Shown here: one piece after another, positions 35,057-45,093 of the stretch
Layout of the letters: every line of letters begins with the position of its first letter
How positions within the stretch are numbered: position 1 is the first letter of the stretch
Source: Pelomonas sp. Root1217
GTDB taxonomy: Bacteria; Pseudomonadota; Gammaproteobacteria; Burkholderiales; Burkholderiaceae_C
Assembly: GCF_001425705.1 (NCBI RefSeq)
Contig: NZ_LMDC01000028.1
Location: forward strand, 663,536 to 727,535
Length of the DNA stretch: 64,000 nt
Direction of reading: 5' to 3'
The notes under the pieces: model-generated
The model's database searches: none
The model's input: the letters and a program-made list of their open reading frames with translations, nothing else
What the model was told of the DNA's origin: nothing
Translations under genes and position numbers: made by a program

Positions 35057-36638
35057 GCAAACGCCAGCCGCCCAGCGGCGCTGGCGCGCGGCGTGCCCCA
35101 ATTGCGGCGCGCCGGTCGAATTCGCCAGCGCGGCCTCGAGCACGGCCGTCTGCGGCTTCTGCCGCAGCACCTTGCTTCGCGACGGTGAGGCGCTGAGCCA
35201 GATCGGCCAGAGCGCCGAGATCTTCGAAGACTATTCGCCGCTGCAGCTGGGCACGAGCGGCCGCTGGATGGGCCGCGGCTTCACCGTCGTCGGCCGCGTG
35301 CAGCGCGGCTCGGAGCTGGGCAACTGGAACGAATGGCATCTGTTCTTCGACACCGGTGCCGACGCACCGCGCGTGGCCTGGTTGAGCGAGGACAACGGCC
35401 AGTTCGTCCTCAGCCTGGAGGCACCGCTCGCCGAAACGCCGTCCGGAGCCCCCGCCCTGGGCCAGCCGCTGACGCTGGCCGGCCAGCGCTGGCAGGTGGC
35501 CGCCATCGTCGAGGCGGCACTGCGTGCGGCCGAAGGCGAGTTGCCACGGCCGCCCAAGCCGGGCCGCGTCATCGAGCTGCGCAACGACAAGGGCGAGGTC
35601 GGCAGCCTGGAATACCGCGACGGCGCGGCGCCGATCTGGTCCGTTGGCCGCAATGTGCTTCTCGCCGACATGGCGCTACAGGGCCTGCGCACGACGGCCG
35701 AGGGCGAGTCGGTGGCCGAAGCCAAGTTCAAGGGCAGATCAATAGCCTGCCCGAGTTGCGGTGCACCGCTGGAGCCCAAGCTCACGCAGACCAAGAGCAT
35801 GGTCTGTGCCCAGTGCAATGCCGTGGTCGACTTGCCGGAAGGCGAGTCCAAGGCACTCGGCTTCACCCCACAGGATCGCGGCCTGCCGCCGCTGATTCCG
35901 CTGGGCCGCACCGGCACGCTGGCAGTCGACGGCAAGCCCGAAGCCTGGACGGTCGTCGGCTACCAGGAGCGCTGCGACATTCCCGAAGACGCCGACGACG
36001 AGCAGAGCTTCTGGCGCGAATACCTCCTCTACAACCGACTGGCCGGCTTCGCCTTCCTCGTCGACACCCGCGAGGGCTGGAGCCTGGTGCGCACGCTGAC
36101 CGGCGCGCCCACCTCGGGCCGCGGCGGCGTCAGCTGGCAAGGCCGCGACTACGCGCAGCGCTGGGTCTACGGCGCCAAGACGACCCATGTGCTGGGGGAG
36201 TTCTACTGGCCCGTGAAGCTGGAAGACCGCGTCCAGGTCACCGACTACATCACCCGCGACGGCCAATTCCTGCTGAGCCGCGAGCAACAGGGCCCCGAGA
36301 TCACCTGGAGCGGCGGCAGCCCGGTGCCGGCCGACACCGTCAAGACGGCCTTCAACCTGGTGGCCCCGGCCGTCCAGTTTGCGCGTGACACTTCGGCCTT
36401 CAAGAGCGGCGGCAACCTGCTGCGCAACATCATCATCGGCCTGTTCCTCGTCGTGTTGCTGTTCGCCCTGCTGCGCGCCTGCTCCAGCGACGATTGCCAG
36501 CAGTACAAGAACAGCTTCGGCGAGAACAGCAACGAATACCGCCAGTGCCGCGCCAGCTCGCGCGGCAGCGGCGCCTATATCGGCAACAGCGGCGGCAGCT
36601 ACGGCGGCTACAGCAGCGGTGGCGGCGGCCACAAGTGA
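35049..36638 (+). CDS. Zinc-ribbon protein with two DUF4178 domains and a membrane anchor
   Basis: A 529-residue protein. Zinc ribbon 1 (CPNCGAP...CGFC, about 16-38) is followed by DUF4178 domain 1 (about 60-195), zinc ribbon 2 (CPSCGAP...CAQC, about 235-258), DUF4178 domain 2 (about 290-435) and a transmembrane helix (NIIIGLFLVVLLFALLRAC, about 460-480). A short Cys/Ser/Gly-rich tail would lie on the periplasmic side. DUF4178 has no assigned activity. The TTG start overlaps the SPFH gene by 8 bases. The duplicated ribbon-DUF4178 unit points to an internal duplication. Confidence 0.88.
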   Translation: MAEQTPAAQRRWRAACPNCGAPVEFASAASSTAVCGFCRSTLLRDGEALSQIGQSAEIFEDYSPLQLGTSGRWMGRGFTVVGRVQRGSELGNWNEWHLFFDTGADAPRVAWLSEDNGQFVLSLEAPLAETPSGAPALGQPLTLAGQRWQVAAIVEAALRAAEGELPRPPKPGRVIELRNDKGEVGSLEYRDGAAPIWSVGRNVLLADMALQGLRTTAEGESVAEAKFKGRSIACPSCGAPLEPKLTQTKSMVCAQCNAVVDLPEGESKALGFTPQDRGLPPLIPLGRTGTLAVDGKPEAWTVVGYQERCDIPEDADDEQSFWREYLLYNRLAGFAFLVDTREGWSLVRTLTGAPTSGRGGVSWQGRDYAQRWVYGAKTTHVLGEFYWPVKLEDRVQVTDYITRDGQFLLSREQQGPEITWSGGSPVPADTVKTAFNLVAPAVQFARDTSAFKSGGNLLRNIIIGLFLVVLLFALLRACSSDDCQQYKNSFGENSNEYRQCRASSRGSGAYIGNSGGSYGGYSSGGGGHK

Positions 36639-36660
36639 CCCAACACAGCAGGAGAGCACC

Positions 36661-36882
36661 ATGACACTTGATTGGCTCAAACCCGAGGTCATCCTCGGCT
36701 CGACGATGTACGCCGTCATCGGTGTCGTCATCTTCTGGCTCTCCTTCGTCATCGTCGACAAGATGACGCCGTACAAGCTCTGGGAAGAACTCGTCGAGCA
36801 CAAGAACATCGCGCTGGCCATCGTCGTTGGCGCGATGTGCATTTCCATCGGCAACATCGTCGCGGCGGCCATCCACGGTTGA
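36661..36882 (+). CDS. DUF350 family small membrane protein
   Basis: A 73-residue protein with two hydrophobic helices (STMYAVIGVVIFWLSFVIVD and NIALAIVVGAMCISIGNIVA) joined by the conserved MTPYKLWEELVEHKN loop, the DUF350 signature. AGGAG stands 7 bases before the ATG. It is a single DUF350 unit, half the size of the tandem forms such as YjfL. DUF350 genes recur beside SPFH, PspA-like and polyamine or glutathionylspermidine genes, which suggests an envelope-associated role. Confidence 0.88.
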   Translation: MTLDWLKPEVILGSTMYAVIGVVIFWLSFVIVDKMTPYKLWEELVEHKNIALAIVVGAMCISIGNIVAAAIHG

Positions 36883-36942
36883 GCCGCGCCAACCGGGCGG
36901 CCGGTCAGCACAATCACGCCGTTTCGACATCAGGAGCTTGTG

Positions 36943-38301
36943 ATGAAGAGAGGGCTGACCACAGCCGCCGCATGGGCCTTGGGCCTTGCGTTGACAACCG
37001 CCCACGGACAGGACACGAACGCGGCCTCGGCGCCAACCGCCGCAACCCAGGCCCAGAAGGCCGACGCCATCGCACAGGCCTCGAGCTTTCGCATCCGCCC
37101 GGTCGACGATGCCTGGCGTGCCGCCCTGCCGCGCGACGCCGAGGCGGCCACCCAGGCCTATATGGACAGGCTGCCGGCCGACGTACTGGCCAAATCGGCC
37201 GCCTATTGGGAGGGTGGCTACTGGATGCAGCTCTGGGACCTGCTGCTGGGCCTGGGCATCGCAGCCCTGATGCTGTCGGGCCGGCGCGCAGCACGCGTGC
37301 GCGACTGGGCCGCGCGCGTCGGCCGCGGGCCGGTGCGCCGGGACATGCTGTTCGGCGCCACCTACCTGCTGGCCGCCTGGGCCTTGAGCCTGCCGCTGTC
37401 CATCTACACCGGCTTCGTGCGCGAACAGGCCTACGGCATGTCGACCCAGACCTTCTGGGCCTGGGCGGGCGAGCAGTTCGTGAGCCTGGCCGTCAACCTC
37501 GCGCTGGCGGCGGTCGTGTTCGCGGTGCTCTACGCCGTCATCCGCCGCACCGGCGAGCGCTGGTGGATCTGGGGCACGGTGCTGGGCATCGCCCTGCTGG
37601 CTTTCATGATCGCGCTGAGCCCCGTCTTCATCGAGCCGCTGTTCAACACCTACAAGCCGGTTGAGGACGGCCCCGTCAAGGCGGCGGTGCTGCGCATGGC
37701 CCATGCCAACGGCGTGCCGGTGGACAACGTCTACGAGTTCGACGCTTCGCGCCAGACGACGCGCATCAGCGCCAATGTGACCGGCCTGTTTGGCACGGCG
37801 GCCGTGCGCCTGAACGACAACCTGCTGCGCCGCACCAGCGAGGCCGAGATCCGCGCCGTCATGGGGCATGAGCTCGGCCACTTCGTGCTCAATCACGTCG
37901 TCAAGACGCTGCTGGCGATGAGCCTGCTCTTGCTGCTGGGCTTTGGCATCGTGCAATGGGCGATGCACCGGCTGCTGGCCCGCTTCGCCGCGAGCACGGG
38001 CGTCAGCCGCATTGACGACATTGCCGGCCTGCCGCTGCTGATGGCCCTGTTCTCGGTGTTCCTCGCGCTCGCCACGCCGGCCTGGAACACCCTCGTGCGC
38101 ACCAACGAGGTCGAAGCCGACCGCTTCGGCCTGAACCTGTCGCGCGAGCCGCTGGGCTTTGCCGAAGCCCAGCTGCGCTTGGTGGAGTACCGCAAGGCCG
38201 ATCCTGGCCCGGTCGAGGAATTCATCTTCTTTCACCATCCCGGCACGCGAAGCCGCATCTACGACGCCATGCGCTGGCGCGAGGCCATGGGCAGTCCGTG
38301 A
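36943..38301 (+). CDS. M48-family membrane metalloprotease (Ste24-like)
   Basis: A 452-residue zinc protease with an N-terminal signal peptide, a Ste24-type N-terminal membrane domain (about 80-230) and the catalytic domain with MGHELGHFVLNH (HExxH near residue 309) and the third ligand in TNEVEADRFGLNL. It degrades misfolded membrane proteins or processes substrates at the membrane. The ATG at 36943 has AGGAG at 6 bases; a GTG immediately before it is the less likely start. It follows the DUF350 gene in the same direction. Confidence 0.92.
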   Translation: MKRGLTTAAAWALGLALTTAHGQDTNAASAPTAATQAQKADAIAQASSFRIRPVDDAWRAALPRDAEAATQAYMDRLPADVLAKSAAYWEGGYWMQLWDLLLGLGIAALMLSGRRAARVRDWAARVGRGPVRRDMLFGATYLLAAWALSLPLSIYTGFVREQAYGMSTQTFWAWAGEQFVSLAVNLALAAVVFAVLYAVIRRTGERWWIWGTVLGIALLAFMIALSPVFIEPLFNTYKPVEDGPVKAAVLRMAHANGVPVDNVYEFDASRQTTRISANVTGLFGTAAVRLNDNLLRRTSEAEIRAVMGHELGHFVLNHVVKTLLAMSLLLLLGFGIVQWAMHRLLARFAASTGVSRIDDIAGLPLLMALFSVFLALATPAWNTLVRTNEVEADRFGLNLSREPLGFAEAQLRLVEYRKADPGPVEEFIFFHHPGTRSRIYDAMRWREAMGSP

Positions 38302-38362
38302 AGCCCCTCGCGCAGCCTCGCCCCACTGAACGTGGCGCGCCTGGTCGGTCCCCCGAGGGGAC

Positions 38363-38399
38363 GACGATGCTTGCCGGATCGACCGGCAAGCACATCGTC
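38363..38399. repeat. Long imperfect hairpin between M48 and YciI genes
   Basis: CTTGCCGG-ATCGA-CCGGCAAG is a perfect 8-bp stem (38370-38390), extended by GACGAT / ATCGTC on the outside with small bulges. There is no T-tract. It could be a REP-like element or an mRNA-processing hairpin. Confidence 0.45.
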
Positions 38400-38456
38400 A
38401 ACGCGGGCCGGCTCGGGAGCGGCCCAGCGCTCGGCCCGAACACGAAGAGAACTGAG

Positions 38457-38801
38457 ATGTCATCGCACGACTTCGCCACGCTGACCAGCAACGCCCACGA
38501 GGACTGGACGCTGTTCGCCGTGCGTTTCCACGACAAGCCTGGCGCCGGCGAACTGCGCAAGGAGTTGCTGCAGGCCCATCTGGAATGGGTTGCGGCGCAG
38601 GGCGACAGCTTGCGCGCCGCCGGCTCGCTGCGCGAATCGCCCGAGGACACGCCGGTAGGTGGCCTGTGGGTCGTGCGGGCGCCGAGCAAGGCCGCCGTCG
38701 AGGCGCTGATCGCGACCGACCCCTTCACCGCCGGCGGTTTGCGCGCCGGCTGGGACATCTTCTACTGGAGCAAGGCCCTGCCCCGCCCGGTGTCGTTCTA
38801 G
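38457..38801 (+). CDS. YciI-family protein
   Basis: A 114-residue protein with the YciI dimeric alpha-beta barrel pattern (WTLFAVRFHDKPGAGELRKE, LLQAHLEWVAAQGDSLRAAG, ALIATDPFTAGGLRAGWDIF). The His-Asp pair expected in YciI is suggested by AHLEW and TDPF. The biochemical role is unsettled. It lies in the middle of the SPFH-to-amine-oxidase series. Confidence 0.88.
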   Translation: MSSHDFATLTSNAHEDWTLFAVRFHDKPGAGELRKELLQAHLEWVAAQGDSLRAAGSLRESPEDTPVGGLWVVRAPSKAAVEALIATDPFTAGGLRAGWDIFYWSKALPRPVSF

Positions 38802-38836
38802 ACTCGCGGCCCGCTGAACGACTGCACTGGCCAGCC

Positions 38837-39786
38837 ATGACCTTCTCCGTCCGCGGCCTCGCCCAGGCCCTGCTCCTTGCGATCGCCCTGCCCGTTGCGG
38901 CCGCCGACGCGCCACCCGACGTGGCCATCTTCGTCGCGCGGCTCGATGTCGCCGCGGGCAAGGTCAGCGACACCCGCAACATCACGCCTGGCAAGGGCAA
39001 CAACTTCCAGCCGGCTTTCACGCACGACGGTTCGGCCGTCGTCTACACCTCAGGCCGCTCGGGGTCGAACAACATCTACCGGCACGATCTGGCCAAGGGT
39101 ACGACCGTGGCGGTCACCAAGACGACCGAGAACCTCTACTCGCCGACACCGCTGGCCGACGGCAACGGTTTCTCTGCCATCCGCGTCATCACCGCGGACC
39201 CAGCCTACGGCATCGAGGTCAACGAGCCGTCCCTGTGGCTTTTCAGCTGGGACGGCAAGCCCGTTGCGCCCGTCGTGCCCACCAAGCGCATCGGCTATCA
39301 CGCCTGGATCACGCTCGACCTGCTCGCCGCCTTCATCGTCGATGACGTCCCGGAGCGCAACAACCATCGCGCCGTCCTCATCAGCCGCACCACCGGCCAG
39401 CAGACGCTGCTGACCGCCAAGCCCGGCCGGTCGTTCGGCCGCGCCGCCGACGCCAAGCGCGCCCTGTTCCTCGACCAGACCGACCCGGCGCACTGGCGCA
39501 TCTGTGCGATGGGCGCAGGTGACAAGGCGCCGCAGGTACTGGTGGAGACGCCCATCGGTCCAGAGAGCGAAAAAGACGCCAACCGCAGCCAGTATTTCGT
39601 CGCGCTGCCGGACGGCTCGATCCTGATGGCGCGTGGCCACCAGCTGCTGCGCTGGGACGGCAAGCCGGGCGGCAGCTTCAAGCCGTTTGCCGAGCTGCCC
39701 GACATTGGCGGCGCCATCCGCAACATTGCGGCCAGCCCTGACGGCAAGCACCTGGCCTTCTCGGTGCTGCTGACCGCACCCAAGCC

Positions 39787-39790
<4 letters not shown>
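38837..39790 (+). CDS. Secreted TolB-like beta-propeller protein
   Basis: A 317-residue protein with signal peptide (MTFSVRGLAQALLLAIALPVAAADA) and WD40-like/PD40 repeats: NNFQPAFTHDGSAVVYTSGR, SGSNNIYRHDLAKGT and IRNIAASPDGKHLAFSVL. This fold usually serves as a periplasmic binding or scaffold platform. Its stop overlaps the GTG of the aminopropyltransferase gene (GTGA), so the two are translationally coupled, a strong hint that they act together. Confidence 0.82.
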
Positions 39791-41340
<1,550 letters not shown>

Positions 41341-41405
41341 CAGCGGGAACGCCGTTTGCCACAACATGGGATCGCCGGCCGATGGCGCCGGCGCAGGAGC
41401 CGCCC

Positions 41406-41666
41406 ATGCAATCCACCGACCCGACGCAGGCCCAGCACGACGTGCCCACCACACCAGCCAACAGTGACCCTGCCGACATCGACAGCGTCTACGACAACCT
41501 GGTGAAAGGTGTCGGGCACGAACATGTCAGCGACAGCAACGTGGAGGAGCTGATCCGCCGCGCCGACGCCGACAAGCATCCAGTGCTGGCCGCCGAACTG
41601 CGCGAGTGGCGTTTTGCCACCGGGGAAGGTGCCAACATCGATCTCGACCCGGCGCACCGCAACTAG
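41406..41666 (+). CDS. Small acidic protein of unknown function
   Basis: An 86-residue protein. The first 25 residues are disordered (Pro/Thr/Gln) and the rest is helical and acidic (IDSVYDNLVKGVGHEHVSDS, ELIRRADADKHPVLAAELRE). AGGAG lies 8 bases before the ATG at 41406, which decides the start. It lies between the aminopropyltransferase and the amine oxidase. I do not recognise it. Confidence 0.6.
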   Translation: MQSTDPTQAQHDVPTTPANSDPADIDSVYDNLVKGVGHEHVSDSNVEELIRRADADKHPVLAAELREWRFATGEGANIDLDPAHRN

Positions 41667-41715
41667 CCGCGGGCGTCGGTACTGCGCGGCAGGGCGTGCT
41701 GCTAACCTGCGCGCC

Positions 41716-43290
41716 TTGCGCCGCCCACCCTCCTTTCTCCCAGCATCCCCCGCCCGACGCGCGCTGCTGATCAGCCTGCTGGCCAGCGGCTGCAGCGCCG
41801 ATGGGGCCGCGCTGGAGGGCGGCTGGGTTGGCACCCACCCCGAGCGTGGCCACCGCCTGCGCGGCGCCCTGCCCGCGGCCGGCGGCCCGCTGAAACGCAC
41901 CGGCGTCCTCATCGTCGGCGCCGGCGTCGCCGGCCTCGCCTGTGCGCGGGCCCTGGCCAGGCGCGGCATCGACGACTTCGCGCTGCTCGACCTCGAAGAC
42001 CAGGCCGGCGGCAACAGCCGTGGCCACGTGCTGGCCGGCGTGCCCTGCCCCCTCGGTGCCCATTACCTGCCGCTGCCCGGCGCCCAGGCGCGCGAAGTCA
42101 ACGAGCTGCTGCATGAGCTGGGCCTGGCCCGCGAACAACTCGGCCGCACCGTTTGGGACGAGCGCCACCTCTGCCACAGCCCCCAAGAGCGCCTCTTCAT
42201 AGACGGCGAATGGCACGACGGCCTGCTGCCGCCGCCGGAGGGCGCCGCATCGCTGGCGCAGTACCGGCGCTTCTCCGCCCTCGTCGCCCAGGCGCAGCGC
42301 GAAGTCGGTTTTGCCATGCCCAGCCACCGGATGCGCTGGACAGCCCGCCACGCTGCGCTCAACGCGCAGGCCTTCGCCGCCTGGCTGGACGCGGCCGGCA
42401 TCAGCGACGCCCGGCTGCGCTGGTACCTCGACTACTGCTGCCGCGACGACTTCGGCGCCGGCGCGAACGCCGTCTCGGCCTGGGCCGGCCTGCACTATTT
42501 CGCCAGCCGCCACGGCTTTCATGCCCCCGGCGACGAGGCCGGCGAACGAGAGCCGGTGCTGACCTGGCCGGAAGGCAACGGCTGGCTCAGCGCCCGCATC
42601 GCCGCGCCGCTGCGTGAGCGCATCCACCTCGGCCGCACAGTGCTGCGCATGACCGAGCAGCGCCAGGGCGTCGAGCTGCTGGCCTGGAACGAGGCGGCCG
42701 ATGCCCCTGAACGCTGGACGGCCCGCGCCGTCGTCATGGCCACGCCGCTGTTCGTCTCGGCGCGGCTGCTGGCCTCACCGCCCGATGCACTGCGCTCACT
42801 GAAGCAGCAACACGCCCCCTGGCTGACAGCCAGCCTCGCGCTTCGCGAGCCGCTGCTGCAGCGCCCAGGCGCGCCGCCGTCCTGGGACAACGTGCGCTAC
42901 GGCAGTGCGGCCCTGGGCTATGTCGACGCGCGCCACCAGTCGCGCGATCCGACGCCGCGCCCGCCGGTGCTGACGGCCTATGTCGCCCTTCCCGAAAGCC
43001 AGCGTGGCGAGCTGCTGAAGCAGCCCTGGCAGCACTGGGCCCAGATCGTCACCCAGGAACTGGCCCAGACCCACCCGGACCTGCCGGCCAAGCTCGAGCG
43101 TATCGACCTATGCCGCTTCGGCCACGCGATGAGCATCCCGACGCCCGGCTTGCGTGGGTCGGCCGAGTTGGCGGCGCTGAACGCCCAGCGCGGCCGCGTC
43201 GTCTTCGCGCACAGCGACCTCGCGGGGTATTCGGTGTTCGAGGAGGCCTACACGGCCGGTGTCGAAGCGGCCGCGCGGCTCAGCCTCTGA
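41716..43290 (+). CDS. FAD-dependent amine oxidase-like oxidoreductase
   Basis: A 524-residue flavoprotein (from the TTG at 41716). The N-terminus has RRALLISLLASGCSAD, a Tat- or lipoprotein-like export signal. The FAD fold VLIVGAGVAGLACARALARR and the C-terminal VVFAHSDLAGYSVFEEAYTA are those of the flavin amine oxidase superfamily, which includes polyamine oxidases. The start is uncertain: no good Shine-Dalgarno is present, and a frame from 41614 is open. The 3' end overlaps speD on the other strand by 43 bases. The neighbourhood suggests a polyamine-type substrate, but this is inference. Confidence 0.8.
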   Translation: MRRPPSFLPASPARRALLISLLASGCSADGAALEGGWVGTHPERGHRLRGALPAAGGPLKRTGVLIVGAGVAGLACARALARRGIDDFALLDLEDQAGGNSRGHVLAGVPCPLGAHYLPLPGAQAREVNELLHELGLAREQLGRTVWDERHLCHSPQERLFIDGEWHDGLLPPPEGAASLAQYRRFSALVAQAQREVGFAMPSHRMRWTARHAALNAQAFAAWLDAAGISDARLRWYLDYCCRDDFGAGANAVSAWAGLHYFASRHGFHAPGDEAGEREPVLTWPEGNGWLSARIAAPLRERIHLGRTVLRMTEQRQGVELLAWNEAADAPERWTARAVVMATPLFVSARLLASPPDALRSLKQQHAPWLTASLALREPLLQRPGAPPSWDNVRYGSAALGYVDARHQSRDPTPRPPVLTAYVALPESQRGELLKQPWQHWAQIVTQELAQTHPDLPAKLERIDLCRFGHAMSIPTPGLRGSAELAALNAQRGRVVFAHSDLAGYSVFEEAYTAGVEAAARLSL

Positions 43291-43634
43291 ATGGCCGCCT
43301 CGCGCGGCGCAAAGGCCTTCAGCAAGGCATCGAGCAAGGCCTCGGCCTTGGCGCTGTTGTCGGCGCCGTAGTTGCAGACATAGACGTCCAGCGTCACGCC
43401 GCCCAGTTCGGGCCAGGTGTGGACGGCAAGATGCGATTCAGCCAGCAGCACGACGCCGGTGACGCCGCTCTGTTCGTCGTCGGGTGCAAATCGATGGAAG
43501 AGTTCGGCGACACCGGTAAGACCCGCACGGGTCACGGCATCGCGGCACAGCGCCGCGAGCGCGTCGGCGTCGCGCATGACCGCCAACGCCGGGTCGACGC
43601 CATGCAGGTCGGCCGTCAGGTGCAGGCCGTTCAT
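43248..43634 (-). CDS. speD: S-adenosylmethionine decarboxylase, bacterial class
   Basis: A 128-residue proenzyme. The self-cleavage site AESHLAVHTWPE is intact; cleavage at Glu-Ser makes the pyruvoyl cofactor. The later LDVYVCNYGAD carries the conserved catalytic Cys. It produces decarboxylated SAM, the aminopropyl donor for spermidine synthases such as the one at 39787. Its ATG overlaps the moaD stop (ATGA), making it the last gene of a long biosynthetic operon, and its own 3' end overlaps the convergent amine oxidase gene. Confidence 0.94.
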   Translation of the reverse strand: MNGLHLTADLHGVDPALAVMRDADALAALCRDAVTRAGLTGVAELFHRFAPDDEQSGVTGVVLLAESHLAVHTWPELGGVTLDVYVCNYGADNSAKAEALLDALLKAFAPREAAIQRLSRAAASTPAV

Positions 43635-43888
43635 CCGCCGGTGACGGGAGGGAAGAAGGCCAACTCGTCGCCATCCGACAGCGCAGCGGACTCGACGCAC
43701 ATCTTCTGGTTCAGCGCCGCACGCACCGCGCGACCACTGGCCAACGCCTCGGCATGGATTCCGCCGCGCGCACGCAGGGCCTCGCGTGCCGCGGCGACGC
43801 TGCTGCCGTCCGGCAGGATCAGCGCCTCGCCCTCGCCAAGCTTCTCACGCAGCGAGGCGAAGAAGCGCAGCTTCACGGCGATGCTCAA
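43631..43888 (-). CDS. moaD: Molybdopterin synthase sulfur-carrier subunit
   Basis: An 85-residue ubiquitin-like protein ending in the obligatory Gly-Gly (FFPPVTGG) that is adenylated and thiocarboxylated. VKLRFFASLREKLG and SDGDELAFFPPV are typical MoaD wording. The start is a TTG that overlaps the moeA stop (TTGA). Its partner MoaE is encoded separately at 33442. Confidence 0.93.
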   Translation of the reverse strand: MSIAVKLRFFASLREKLGEGEALILPDGSSVAAAREALRARGGIHAEALASGRAVRAALNQKMCVESAALSDGDELAFFPPVTGG

Positions 43889-45093
43889 GACAACAGCTCC
43901 GCGAACGGGATGAAGCGCACCGCGTCGCCGGCCTTGAAGGCCTGGCCGGCGGGGTTGTCGAGCAGGCCGTCGGCCCAGAAGGCCGAAGTCAGCACGCCGC
44001 TGCTCTGGTTGGAGAACATGGCCAGGCCGCCTTCTTCGTCCAGGCGCACACGCAGGAACTCGCGGCGCTTGTCGGGCTTGGGCCAGTCGAAGCCGGCCGC
44101 CAGCCGATAGCCGCGTGGCGTCAGGCGAGCGGCCCCTTGCAGCTTCAGCAGGAAGGGCCGCACGAGGACCAGGAAGGTCACCAGGCTGGACACCGGGTTG
44201 CCGGGCAGGCCAATGAAGTGGGCCGCGCCCACACGGCCATACGCGAACGGCTTGCCGGGCTTGATGGCAATGGCCCAGAGGTCGAGTTGGCCTTCGGCCT
44301 GCACGGCGGGGCGCAGATGGTCTTCCTCGCCGACCGACACGCCGCCCGAAGTGAGGATGACGTCGGCCTGCGATGCCGCTTCGCGCAGCGCAGCGCGGGT
44401 TGCATCCAGGCGGTCGGGCACGATGCCGAGGTCGATGACCTCGCAGCCCAGGCTTTCGAGCAAGGCACGCAGCGTGAAGCGGTTGGAGTTGTAGATGGCA
44501 CCGGGCGGCAGCGGCTCGCCGGGCATGACCAGTTCATCACCGGTCGAGAACAGCGCGACGCGTGGGCGACGGGTCACAGTCAGCTCGGCGGCACCGGCCG
44601 TGGCAGCCAGGCCGACGGAGACCGCGTCCAGCCGCGTGCCGGCCGGCAGCAGGACTGCGCCCGCACGCACGTCCTCGCCACGCAGGCGCACATTGGCGCC
44701 TGCGGTGATGGGCTGTGTCATGCTGACCTTGTCGCCCACCAGCTCGGTGAACTCCTGCATGACGACGGTGTCCGCACCCGGCGGCACATGGGCGCCCGTG
44801 AAGATGCGCGCCGCTTCACCCGGCGGCAGCGGTGCGGGCACGCTGCCGGCGGGAATGCGCTGAGTCACCGGCAGCAGCTGGCCGGCGTCGGCTACGCGCA
44901 GGGCGTAGCCATCCATGGCCGAGTTGTCAGCCGGCGGCACATCCACCGGCGAGATCAGGTCAGCAGCCAGCACACGGCCCACGGCAGCGCTCGTCGCCAG
45001 CGTTTCGCGCCCGGCCAGCGGCTGGACCTGCGCCAGCAGCGCGGCCAGCGCCTCGTCCAACGGGATCAGCGGCTTCCTCGGAGCTTCAGACAT
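43885..45093 (-). CDS. moeA: Molybdopterin molybdotransferase
   Basis: A 402-residue MoeA, which inserts molybdate into adenylylated molybdopterin. Motifs: PPADNSAMDGYALR, RIFTGAHVPPGADTVVMQEF, the SGGVSVGEEDHLRPAV loop, GKPFAYGR and GLPGNPVSSLVTFLVLVRP. Length is typical. The ATG overlaps the thrC 3' end by 8 bases. The order thrC-moeA-moaD ties cofactor synthesis to amino-acid genes, a common beta-proteobacterial layout. Confidence 0.96.
   Translation of the reverse strand: MSEAPRKPLIPLDEALAALLAQVQPLAGRETLATSAAVGRVLAADLISPVDVPPADNSAMDGYALRVADAGQLLPVTQRIPAGSVPAPLPPGEAARIFTGAHVPPGADTVVMQEFTELVGDKVSMTQPITAGANVRLRGEDVRAGAVLLPAGTRLDAVSVGLAATAGAAELTVTRRPRVALFSTGDELVMPGEPLPPGAIYNSNRFTLRALLESLGCEVIDLGIVPDRLDATRAALREAASQADVILTSGGVSVGEEDHLRPAVQAEGQLDLWAIAIKPGKPFAYGRVGAAHFIGLPGNPVSSLVTFLVLVRPFLLKLQGAARLTPRGYRLAAGFDWPKPDKRREFLRVRLDEEGGLAMFSNQSSGVLTSAFWADGLLDNPAGQAFKAGDAVRFIPFAELLS

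Noticed and set aside
41614-41715. Longer N-terminus of the amine oxidase from 41614
   Set aside because: The extra residues overlap the preceding small gene and lack family-like sequence. The TTG at 41716 opens straight into an export-signal-like segment, though the choice is not certain.
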